A stretch of 64,000 bases of DNA. Source: Larkinella punicea (GTDB lineage Bacteria; Bacteroidota; Bacteroidia; Cytophagales; Spirosomataceae). The stretch is from the NCBI RefSeq assembly GCF_003334855.1, contig NZ_QOWE01000014.1, positions 1-64,000 on the forward strand. Reading direction: 5' to 3'. Shown one piece after another: positions 1 to 7,628 of the stretch. How positions within the stretch are numbered: position 1 is the first letter of the stretch; each line of letters starts with the position of its first letter. The position numbers were made by a program, and so were the translations under genes. The notes under the pieces are model-generated. The model was not told where the DNA came from, did not search any database, and saw only the letters and a list, made by a program, of their open reading frames with translations.

Positions 1-497
1 ACATAGGTAACGGTGTCAGGCACCTAAGGCACTGCTGTTTTTATCCATCCCCCACCGCTTAGCCGAGTGACTACCAAAGATAATTCGGTTAATGGTAATC
101 AAAGAGGGTGTCGAACAAAGGTATGAAAGGCACGCGGGAGGAACCGGGTAGTCTTTTCGTTACAAACATCCGTCCGCTACGCGGCCAACCACCCCTCATT
201 CGCGTTACAGTATCAGAAAAAACCATTCTAAAGATCGTTCTACGCCAACAGCCAAAGAGGGTGGAAAAAAATGCATCTTTCGTACACTACTGATGTAAAA
301 TGAGGAATGCTGAATGTAAAAGTGAAGAGCGCAAAGCTACTTTATCATTTAGCATTCCTCATTTTACATTTAAAATTCTATCCTTTTACTGAAACCGGTA
401 TTTTGCAGGCAAATTACCCCGGTTGGCAGAACTATTTTTGAGTCGGCGTGGAGTTCTTCCAATTTTGATGCAAGTTTAAAACCAGACTGTTCGCATC
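1..497. other. Gene-less left edge of the window
   Basis: No convincing gene is seen before the serine hydrolase. A short GTG-started frame in the first 300 bases has no recognisable family and no coding-like composition. The only clear structure is the inverted repeat described separately near base 300. The first bases contain a small GGTG/CACC hairpin that could be the tail of a terminator belonging to a gene outside the window. Confidence 0.5.
291..371. repeat. Intergenic inverted repeat (ATGTAAAATGAGGAATGC family)
   Basis: Arms of about 30 nt (291-321 and 341-371) are inverted copies built on the word ATGTAAAATGAGGAATGC, with a 19-nt loop. The same vocabulary (AAATGTAAAAT, GAATGT) reappears in the inverted repeat before the WD40 gene near 38 kb, so the two belong to one dispersed family. 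It lies 126 nt before the serine hydrolase start and could form a long mRNA hairpin. Function unknown. Confidence 0.7.
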
Positions 498-1598
498 ATG
501 AAAAAGCTCCTCTTCCTCGTTTTCCTGCTTTCCCTCCACCCGATTTTTGGACAGCCCAAAGGCCCCATCAAAGACAAGGCCTACCGACAAGCCATCCAAC
601 GGGCTGAACACTTTGTCGATTCCCTGCGAAAACGGCAGGACATTCCGGGCCTCTCGGTGGCAGTTGGCACGGGCGACAAAATTCTGTGGGCGGAAGGCTT
701 CGGCTTGGCCGATCTGGAAGCGCAATTGCCCGTAACGATCAATACGAAATTCCGCATGGGTTCGGTCTCGAAATCAATGACATCACTGGCGGTTGGAAAA
801 CTGGTAGAGGCTGGAAAGCTGGATCTCGACGCACCCGTTCAGCAGTATGTGCCGACTTTCCCGGCCAAAAAATACCCGTTTACCAGCCGACACCTGGCAA
901 CGCACACCGCCGGCATCCGGCATTACCGGAACAGCGATCCGCTGGCGTGTCCGAAACGGTATGCCACGGTGCAGGAAGGCCTGGTCATTTTCAGTCAGGA
1001 CAGTTTGCTGTTCAAACCCGGTACGGCCTATAACTACTCGACCTACGGCTATTCGCTGCTGAGTGCGGTGATCGAAGGCGCGAGCCAGACGGATTATTTG
1101 TCGTACATGCAGACGGCGGTTTTCAACCCGCTGGCGATGACCAACACCGGTGCCGATTACAGCGACAGCATCGTGACCAACCGGGTGCGGTTTTACGAAC
1201 ACCGGAACAAGAAGCTGGTTCATGCTGCGGCTGTAGACAACAGTTACAAATGGGCTGGTGGCGGCCTTCTGTCAACGCCCGTCGATCTGGTGAAACTGGG
1301 CGCAGGACTGATCCGGAATACTTCACTTCGGAAAGAAACGGTGACCTTGCTCTTTGCCCCGCAACACCTGCTCGATGGCCAAAACACGCAGTACGGTTTG
1401 GGCTGGCGCAACGGCACCGACCGGCAGAACCGGAAGCTCATTCACCACGGCGGACTGATCGACGGAGGCCGGACGTTTCTGCTGCTGTATCCGGAAAACG
1501 ATCTGATTGTGGCCATTACCGCGAATATGAGTGGTGTCAGCATCAATCTAGGCGAAGCGGAAGCCATTGCGGGGTATTTTTTCGCCACGAAGCGATGA
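498..1598 (+). CDS. Serine hydrolase, class C beta-lactamase/PBP4* family
   Basis: A 366-residue exported serine hydrolase of the beta-lactamase class C / Pfam Beta-lactamase fold. Residues 1-19 form a Sec signal peptide ending in FGQ. The nucleophile motif SxxK is GSVSK (Ser89, Lys92), the second motif is YST (Tyr180), where many relatives have YxN, and the third is HHGG near residue 317. Such proteins act as D-amino peptidases, esterases or peptidoglycan-related hydrolases; the substrate cannot be read from sequence. The stop overlaps the start of the following sensor kinase by four bases (ATGA), so the hydrolase, kinase and regulator are probably one transcript. The Thr in place of Asn in the Tyr motif is the only oddity. 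Confidence 0.9.
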   Translation: MKKLLFLVFLLSLHPIFGQPKGPIKDKAYRQAIQRAEHFVDSLRKRQDIPGLSVAVGTGDKILWAEGFGLADLEAQLPVTINTKFRMGSVSKSMTSLAVGKLVEAGKLDLDAPVQQYVPTFPAKKYPFTSRHLATHTAGIRHYRNSDPLACPKRYATVQEGLVIFSQDSLLFKPGTAYNYSTYGYSLLSAVIEGASQTDYLSYMQTAVFNPLAMTNTGADYSDSIVTNRVRFYEHRNKKLVHAAAVDNSYKWAGGGLLSTPVDLVKLGAGLIRNTSLRKETVTLLFAPQHLLDGQNTQYGLGWRNGTDRQNRKLIHHGGLIDGGRTFLLLYPENDLIVAITANMSGVSINLGEAEAIAGYFFATKR

Positions 1599-2677
1599 GA
1601 AAGTCGACGGTTATTCTCCTGCACGCGGGCTATTGGCTCCTCTACGCGGTGGTGGTTTCGTTGCTTTTTGCACTATCCAACGAGACGCCCGAATTGGCTT
1701 TCAGGGATTGGGAGGACTGGCTGACCATCCTGGCTATTTCGCTGCTCACCGGATTGATCAGTTTCTACGCGTTTTATTCGTGGCTGGTTCCTCGTTATCT
1801 GACGACCCAGAAGATACAGAAATTCATCCGTTGGGGGCTGGTGGTTACGATTGCCATCACCGGGGGAATTATTGCATTGGTTGCCGTGGCTCTTTCGGTC
1901 CTGCTTTCGGTGGTCTTTGAAAATTTTTTCCTCATCAGGCTCTCCGTGAATGATCTGCAAATCCTGTTTATCATCCTCTCGTTAATTGCGCTGGTCAACG
2001 GCATTCTGGGCACCACCATCCGGGGTTTCATTACCTGGTATGCCGATATTCATGTGAAAGAAACGCTGGCAAACAAGACGTTGCGAACCGAACTGGCTTT
2101 ACTGAAAGCGCAGATCAATCCCCATTTTCTGTTCAATACCCTGAACAACATCGACATCCTGATCGAACACGATGCGCCCAGGGCGTCGTTGTACCTCAAC
2201 AAACTCTCTGATCTGCTGCGGTTTGTGTTGTATGAAACCCAGGCCGATTTGATTCCGTTGACGCAGGAACTGGACTACATCCGAAAGTACATCGACTTGC
2301 AGAAAATCCGAACTACCAATGAACGCTTTGTGAAACTGCAAATCGACGGCCCAACCGATGATGTGCTCATTGCGCCGATGCTTTTTGTGCCGTACCTTGA
2401 AAACGCGTTCAAGTATGCGACCAACAAGAAGGTCAGCGACGCGATCCGCATTCAGATTTCGATTGACGGAACGCAGATCCGGTTCCAGTGCGTCAACGTC
2501 GTCGACCCCGGCACAACCCGGTTAGATACGCCCGGCGGTTTGGGCAATGACCTGATCCGGCAGCGGTTAAGCCTGCTGTACCAGGATCGGTATACGTTGA
2601 CGATTCAGACGACGGAAAATGAATACCGCGTGAACCTGTTGTTACCCGTAAAAGCGCATGAACTGTCTGCTCATTGA
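1595..2677 (+). CDS. Sensor histidine kinase, LytS/YehU type (His_kinase PF06580)
   Basis: A 360-residue membrane kinase. About four transmembrane segments occupy residues 1-145, with no recognisable extracellular sensor domain. The phosphoacceptor region LLKAQINPHFLFNTLNNI is diagnostic of the LytS/YehU family, followed by an ATPase domain with the N-box LENAFKYATNKK. The start chosen is the ATG overlapping the stop of the serine hydrolase; an open frame extends further upstream inside that gene but begins with non-kinase sequence. The 3' end overlaps the LytTR regulator by 20 nt, so the two are translationally coupled and almost certainly cognate. The signal sensed is unknown; the co-transcribed hydrolase hints at a cell-envelope stimulus, which is inference. 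Confidence 0.93.
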   Translation: MRKSTVILLHAGYWLLYAVVVSLLFALSNETPELAFRDWEDWLTILAISLLTGLISFYAFYSWLVPRYLTTQKIQKFIRWGLVVTIAITGGIIALVAVALSVLLSVVFENFFLIRLSVNDLQILFIILSLIALVNGILGTTIRGFITWYADIHVKETLANKTLRTELALLKAQINPHFLFNTLNNIDILIEHDAPRASLYLNKLSDLLRFVLYETQADLIPLTQELDYIRKYIDLQKIRTTNERFVKLQIDGPTDDVLIAPMLFVPYLENAFKYATNKKVSDAIRIQISIDGTQIRFQCVNVVDPGTTRLDTPGGLGNDLIRQRLSLLYQDRYTLTIQTTENEYRVNLLLPVKAHELSAH

Positions 2678-3347
2678 AGATGAACCCCTGGCGATGCTGC
2701 GGCTCAAAGCGTATGTGCAACGGGTACCGTTTCTGATGTTGAGCCATGCCGTCGACAACGGCATGGAAGCCATTCCGATCCTGCAACGGGAACCCATCGA
2801 TCTGGTCTTTCTGGATATTGAAATGGACGGTTTTTCGGGACTTCAGTTGCTGGAAGCCCTCCCCAAACGCCCCGCCGTGATCCTGACCACGGCTTTCGAT
2901 CACTACGCACTCAAAGCCTTTGACCTGCAAGTCGTTGATTATCTGTTAAAACCGTATCCATTCGACCGGTTTTTGCAGGCCGTAACCCGCGCACAGGCAG
3001 GCTTGAAAACCGCCCCAATCGAAAACCACCCGCCGTTTCTGTTTGTCAAAACCGAATACCGGCTCCAGAAAGTTGCTTTTGATGACATTCTGTATATTGA
3101 AGGCATGCGCGACTACCGGCGCATTCACCTGCGTACCGAAAAAATTATGACGCTGGAAACGTTCGGCGATCTGGAGCGACACCTGCCCCGACACCGGTTT
3201 TGCCGGGTGCATAAATCCTGGCTCGTTGCCCTCGACAAAATCGAATCCATCGAACGCGACCGCATCACCATTCAGCAGGCCCTCATTCCGGTTTCGGATA
3301 CCTACCGGGAACGGTTTTATCAGGCAATTGGGCGGGCAGCGGGGTAA
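2658..3347 (+). CDS. LytTR-family response regulator
   Basis: A 229-residue response regulator. The receiver domain (about 1-115) has the acidic pair EDE at 7-9, the phosphorylated Asp in LVFLDIEMDG (Asp53) and the conserved Lys in LLKPYPF. The C-terminal LytTR DNA-binding domain (about 130-229) carries the typical YIEGMRDYRRIHL and FCRVHKSWLV motifs. It is the last gene of the hydrolase-kinase-regulator operon. Its stop codon lies inside an 11-bp perfect hairpin shared with the convergent CotH gene. Target genes are not evident; autoregulation of its own operon is usual for the family. Confidence 0.95.
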   Translation: MNCLLIEDEPLAMLRLKAYVQRVPFLMLSHAVDNGMEAIPILQREPIDLVFLDIEMDGFSGLQLLEALPKRPAVILTTAFDHYALKAFDLQVVDYLLKPYPFDRFLQAVTRAQAGLKTAPIENHPPFLFVKTEYRLQKVAFDDILYIEGMRDYRRIHLRTEKIMTLETFGDLERHLPRHRFCRVHKSWLVALDKIESIERDRITIQQALIPVSDTYRERFYQAIGRAAG

Positions 3348-3372
3348 ACCGGTTTTCGAATCCGGTTTACCC
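3342..3372. terminator. Bidirectional hairpin between convergent genes
   Basis: GGGTAAACCGG (3342-3352) and CCGGTTTACCC (3362-3372) form a perfect 11-bp stem with a 9-nt loop. It includes the stop codon of the LytTR regulator and lies 9 bp from the end of the convergent CotH gene. There is no strong T-run on either strand, so it is a probable bidirectional 3' structure rather than a textbook intrinsic terminator. Confidence 0.6.
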
Positions 3373-3380
3373 ACTGCGAC

Positions 3381-6300
3381 TTACCGGCGAATCAGAATCC
3401 GTTTGCTGCGAACCTTCGTCCCCTGCCGCAGCACCACGATATACGATCCTTTTGCACCCGAGAGATGCACTTTTTGCCGCTGAAAACCAGTGCCTTTCAG
3501 ACTCTTGCTGTACCAAGACCGGCCCAGTTCATCGACCACCGACAACTCGCTTTCGGTGGTTGTTTCGGTATAAAAACGCACCTCGAACTCACCCTGAGCG
3601 GGGTTTGGCGTTACGAACAGCCCTTCCGCACCGGTACTTTCATCTTCTGCCGACACCACACTCAACCGCGCTGCGGGCGCACAACTCAGCGGTTTGGGCG
3701 ATCCTTTCAGGGTATACGTGCTGTTCTTTACATTGGCAGTGATCTGAAAAGTCTGACCGGTTTTCACGACATCGGGCGTGGTGAATTGGTAAACGTGGGC
3801 GCCATTGCCTTTGCCAGCCGCCAACAGATCCTGCCGGAACATATCCGCTTTCGCGGTACCGATCGAGAGGCCGTTGGCAAAAAACTCGACGGTCAGCGGC
3901 TCGTTGGGTTTCCGGCGATCCCAGACCCACCCCCGAATCGTGCCGCACTCCACTTTATCCAGAAACCCTTCAAAATCGCCGGTTACGGGGGTAGCCGGTT
4001 GCTCAACGATCAGCGAAACCGTTGTTGCGGTCGTGTTCACGCCGTCGCTGGCCCCATAAGTCAGGCTCCAGGTTCCGGTGGCGGTGGGCGTTCCGCTCAG
4101 GGTTCGCGTATCGGCCGCAAAGCCCAGACCGCCGGGCAAACCCGTCAGCGTGTAGGTCAGCGAAGGGGAATCCGGGTCGGTAAAAACCGGCAGGGTGACC
4201 GAAAACGCAACGGAAACGGTCGCCAGCAGGGGATCCACGGAAACCGGCGGCAGAGGGGGCTGGTTGACTCTGGGGCAGGTCAGCGATTTAGGCGATTCCT
4301 TCAAGGTATACGTGCTATTCCTGACTTTGGCGCTGATCGAAACCGCCTGCCCGGTTTTGGCCTCGTTAGGTGTGGCAAATTGGTAGACGTGATAGCCATT
4401 CCCCTTGCCGGCCGTCAGTAAATCCTGCCGGAAAATATTAGCATCCGTCGTCCCAATCGGCTGCCCGTTGGCAAAAAACTCGACGGTCAGCGGCTCGTTG
4501 GGCCGGTTGCGATCCCAGACCCACCCCCGAATTGTGCCGCATTCCACCTTGTCCAGATACCCCTCAAAATTCCCGGTTACGGGAGACGACGATTGCGCTT
4601 CCACCACAAGGGAGACGGTCATGACCGTCGTGTTCGTGCCATCGCTGGCGGCATAGGTCAGGCTCCGGGTTCCGGTGGTAGTGGGCATTCCGCTCAGGGT
4701 TCGCGTATCGGCCAAAAAGCTCAGACCGGTGGGCAAACCCGTCAGGGTATAGGTCAGCACCGGCGAATCCGGATCGTAGAAGGTCGGCAAAATGGTGCTA
4801 AAGGGCGCATTGACCGTCGCAGACAGGGGCGCAACCACGGGAGCCGCCGGGGCCTGGGCCTCGGAAGAGAGGGGCACCTTTGCTTCGCAGATCAAGCGCT
4901 TCGGCGAATCCCTCAGCACATACGACGTTCCGTGGATCCGGACGCTGATTTGATGCGGTTTGTTGTCTTTTACGGTTTCAGGAACCGCAAAAATGTAGCT
5001 GTGGCTGCCGTTTCCTTTATTGGCGTCTTTCAAATCCTGCCGATAAATACCGGCAATCGTGGTTCCGATCACCTGCTGCCCGTCCAGAATGTCGACCGAA
5101 ACCGGCGTGTTGGGTTCGGTCTTATCCCAGGCCCAGCCCCGGATAAAACCGCAGTCGATTTGTCCCAGATACCCTTCATAATTGCCCGGAAGCGCATTGG
5201 CCGCAAACACACTGACGGACGCTGAAGCTGAAGACGCGCTTTCACACCCGGCAGCCTGGCGGCACTTCGCGCTGTAGCCGGCCGTTTCGGTGGGTTTGAT
5301 CACCACGACCGTACCGGTTTGTCCGGTATTCCACACGACGGTATGGTCACAGCCGCTGGCCGTCAGCACCACCGACTGGCCGCTGGTCACCTCCGTCAGA
5401 CTGGCCTCGACGGATGGAGCCACCGGTGGACCCGGGCAACTGTTCGCTCCAATCTGGAGGAAGGCGGTATGCGTAAAACCGTTCCCGGTTACGATTTTCA
5501 GCCGGTAATAGGCCCGGGAAGCACTGTTCGCATGTGTGAACTGGTAGGGTTCATTCGGGCTGCTACCCGTTACCTGCCCAACATAGCTGAAACTGGTGCC
5601 GTTGGTGCTGTGTTCCACCTCGACTTTCTGAACACCTTCGGCCTGGTGAAAAGACCAGCTTAGTTTCTTGCTGTTTCCGACAGTTTCTCCTTGAAAATAA
5701 GCCAGTTGAACGCCGGTCATTTCTTCCGGGAAGAGGGCAAAATAGTCATCCAGAAAAGCCACCCGGTTTTCGATCCAGGTGTTCACCTTCGGAAAATCAT
5801 CCGGTCTGACAGTTCCCGGCCACTTCATGCCTTCACGCGCATACGCGCCTTCGGAAGTCAACAGATTGAAATTACCCGAAATCGTTGTTTTCAGGGCTTG
5901 CAGCGACAGCGTCGTTTGTCGTAAAGCAAACCACCTTTTCCGCATTTTACTTTTAAAACCGTTGGGATCGAGGGCTAATAAGCGGTCGAAAAGACCATTG
6001 CTATTCATCCGCCGGGTCTCTTCGGATCGGGAGCCCGTGGGCGTATAACCGAAGGTACCATCCAGATCCCAGGGAATTAAAAAGTACGGTTCATTTTCTT
6101 TATAACGGGCAACAAACTGGTTATTCCCCCAGTGATCAGTGGCATAAATCAGGTTTAAGAAAATGAAATAATCGATCAGATTATCGACTTTAAATTTTTC
6201 AGAAAGCTTCGCCCGGAATTCATTCGCAGGCGACTTCACCGCGTAATTCAAGAGGTCATACAGGTTGTTCCAATAGGGATCCGGATAATCCATTTCAAAG

Positions 6301-7187
6301 AGATCCCACACCTCCGCATCTGGATTGGTCGGCGGGGCTGGCAGGGTATTAAATGCCGTTGCTTCCGATGCACCGGCGGTTTTATACAACTCTCCTTTTA
6401 CCTCGCCGTTAGAACCCGTCTTTTTTAATTTAAGCTGTTTTCGATCCAGATCTTCGGCAAGCATATAAATACCGGCGTAGGAATCGTTGATAAAAACATC
6501 GCAGTAGTTGGTGCGAATGGCGGAATTGGCATCCGGTTCTTTGTCTATATAATAGAGCTTATGCAGGTTGAGCCAAAGGTTTTGCGATGCCGCATTGTGG
6601 AGTCGCAACGGCTCGTTATACATCGCCATCAAGAGCCATTTACTGTCTTCCCGCAGGTTTAACAGCGATTTTTCCAGATCATCATCGCCATTCGGGTCTT
6701 TCCAGAGATTGATATTATATTGCTTTTTCGGAAAAAGGCGCGACGCATTTCCTCTGATTCGAATGCCCATTGAAGCAGAAAACAGAGGATCGTTTCCGTT
6801 GGTCAGGGTAAAGTTCCCCTTGGTTCGGGCGTCGGTGTTACTAATTGCCTGTTTCCCGACTGTGCTCAGTTTAATAAGCGGTAAATTCGTAAAAAAAAGG
6901 GTATATTCGGCAGCCCCATTCTTTATTTTATACGCTTGACCGACCTCAAAAGAAGCCACCGTCTGGGTAAAAGTATAGTCTTTATCAAACCGAATAACCG
7001 GCAGCGATTGACCGGCAGGAAATGCCGGTGTCTTGTGACAAATAATCAGCTTCAGACCCGCATCGACCTGGTAACGTTCAGGGGAAATTATAACCGGTTG
7101 TGTCTGACCAAAGGAAACCGATATAACAAAAAACAGGAAAACAGCGATAGCCGAAAAAAGACGGGAGAGGACGGAAATGTGCTTCAT
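3381..7187 (-). CDS. Secreted CotH-kinase-like modular protein with Ig-like repeats and T9SS C-terminal domain
   Basis: A 1268-residue exported protein. The start at 7187 is preferred because it gives a clean signal peptide (MKHISVLSRL...SVSFG); an upstream ATG would add 21 unrelated residues. Residues ~60-500 match the CotH protein-kinase-like family, with the signature FLIPWDLDGTFGY. Next come a fibronectin-like segment and an alternation of two module types. A Cys-containing module with the core GTIRGWVWDR occurs three times (genomic ~5180-4880, ~4580-4280, ~3970-3680), separated by putative Ig (He_PIG) modules with the word LTYTLTGLP. The last ~80 residues form a type A T9SS sorting domain (VTPNPAQGEF ... 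KRILIRR), so the protein should be exported by T9SS and attached to the cell surface or released. Convergent with the LytTR regulator. The role of CotH domains outside spore coats is not established. Confidence 0.9.
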   Translation of the reverse strand: MKHISVLSRLFSAIAVFLFFVISVSFGQTQPVIISPERYQVDAGLKLIICHKTPAFPAGQSLPVIRFDKDYTFTQTVASFEVGQAYKIKNGAAEYTLFFTNLPLIKLSTVGKQAISNTDARTKGNFTLTNGNDPLFSASMGIRIRGNASRLFPKKQYNINLWKDPNGDDDLEKSLLNLREDSKWLLMAMYNEPLRLHNAASQNLWLNLHKLYYIDKEPDANSAIRTNYCDVFINDSYAGIYMLAEDLDRKQLKLKKTGSNGEVKGELYKTAGASEATAFNTLPAPPTNPDAEVWDLFEMDYPDPYWNNLYDLLNYAVKSPANEFRAKLSEKFKVDNLIDYFIFLNLIYATDHWGNNQFVARYKENEPYFLIPWDLDGTFGYTPTGSRSEETRRMNSNGLFDRLLALDPNGFKSKMRKRWFALRQTTLSLQALKTTISGNFNLLTSEGAYAREGMKWPGTVRPDDFPKVNTWIENRVAFLDDYFALFPEEMTGVQLAYFQGETVGNSKKLSWSFHQAEGVQKVEVEHSTNGTSFSYVGQVTGSSPNEPYQFTHANSASRAYYRLKIVTGNGFTHTAFLQIGANSCPGPPVAPSVEASLTEVTSGQSVVLTASGCDHTVVWNTGQTGTVVVIKPTETAGYSAKCRQAAGCESASSASASVSVFAANALPGNYEGYLGQIDCGFIRGWAWDKTEPNTPVSVDILDGQQVIGTTIAGIYRQDLKDANKGNGSHSYIFAVPETVKDNKPHQISVRIHGTSYVLRDSPKRLICEAKVPLSSEAQAPAAPVVAPLSATVNAPFSTILPTFYDPDSPVLTYTLTGLPTGLSFLADTRTLSGMPTTTGTRSLTYAASDGTNTTVMTVSLVVEAQSSSPVTGNFEGYLDKVECGTIRGWVWDRNRPNEPLTVEFFANGQPIGTTDANIFRQDLLTAGKGNGYHVYQFATPNEAKTGQAVSISAKVRNSTYTLKESPKSLTCPRVNQPPLPPVSVDPLLATVSVAFSVTLPVFTDPDSPSLTYTLTGLPGGLGFAADTRTLSGTPTATGTWSLTYGASDGVNTTATTVSLIVEQPATPVTGDFEGFLDKVECGTIRGWVWDRRKPNEPLTVEFFANGLSIGTAKADMFRQDLLAAGKGNGAHVYQFTTPDVVKTGQTFQITANVKNSTYTLKGSPKPLSCAPAARLSVVSAEDESTGAEGLFVTPNPAQGEFEVRFYTETTTESELSVVDELGRSWYSKSLKGTGFQRQKVHLSGAKGSYIVVLRQGTKVRSKRILIRR

Positions 7188-7628
7188 GGTGTCGGTGGAA
7201 GTTACTATTAGGCTGAAATCAGTAACACAAATAACAGGAATTTTTATCAAATTTTATTCCAATTAATTCGCCTTATCAGCCTAATTTTAACCGCATTCTA
7301 ACTTTTTGGATAGCAAGCGGTCAGCATCAATCGATACAGGAGCCGAGGTCTCCTATTTTTACGTTAAAATCTTCACAGACCGTTCTCCCCCAACGGGCTG
7401 GAACCCACCCAAAACCAGCGATAAAATCGCACACTTCAGGTTTATTGAACGAGAACTATGGAATTTTGTCCTTGCCTACCAGTTGTTTAAGTGCCAGCGT
7501 CACGTGATGTTTATAGCAAATCGAACCCCTCCGGGGTCAAAAATCCTATAGTTCGCGTTTTATTTAGTATTTTCAGACGGTTTTTGTCTTTTCTGAAAAA
7601 AGCACGAAGCCCAATACTTTCTCGATTT
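7188..7628. other. Divergent intergenic region between CotH gene and cytochrome/DUF1553 gene
   Basis: This 441-bp stretch separates two divergently transcribed genes and should hold both promoters. I see no credible gene in it; an 81-codon frame resembles nothing. Near 7509-7560 there is a small hairpin (ACCCC TCC GGGGT) with flanks resembling the CATCCCTACGGGAT-type repeats found elsewhere in the window. The part next to the CotH start is AT-rich. No promoter pair with good spacing could be assigned. Confidence 0.5.

Noticed and set aside
108-293. Small open frame at the left edge
   Set aside because: GTG start, no family resemblance, composition like the surrounding non-coding DNA, and it sits next to a repeat.
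1250-1594. Upstream extension of the LytS-type kinase into the serine hydrolase gene
   Set aside because: The added residues do not resemble a kinase and would overlap the hydrolase by 345 bp; the ATGA-coupled start is far more likely.
7306-7551. 81-codon frame upstream of the cytochrome/DUF1553 gene
   Set aside because: No recognisable domain, and it lies in a divergent promoter region and overlaps a small repeat hairpin.
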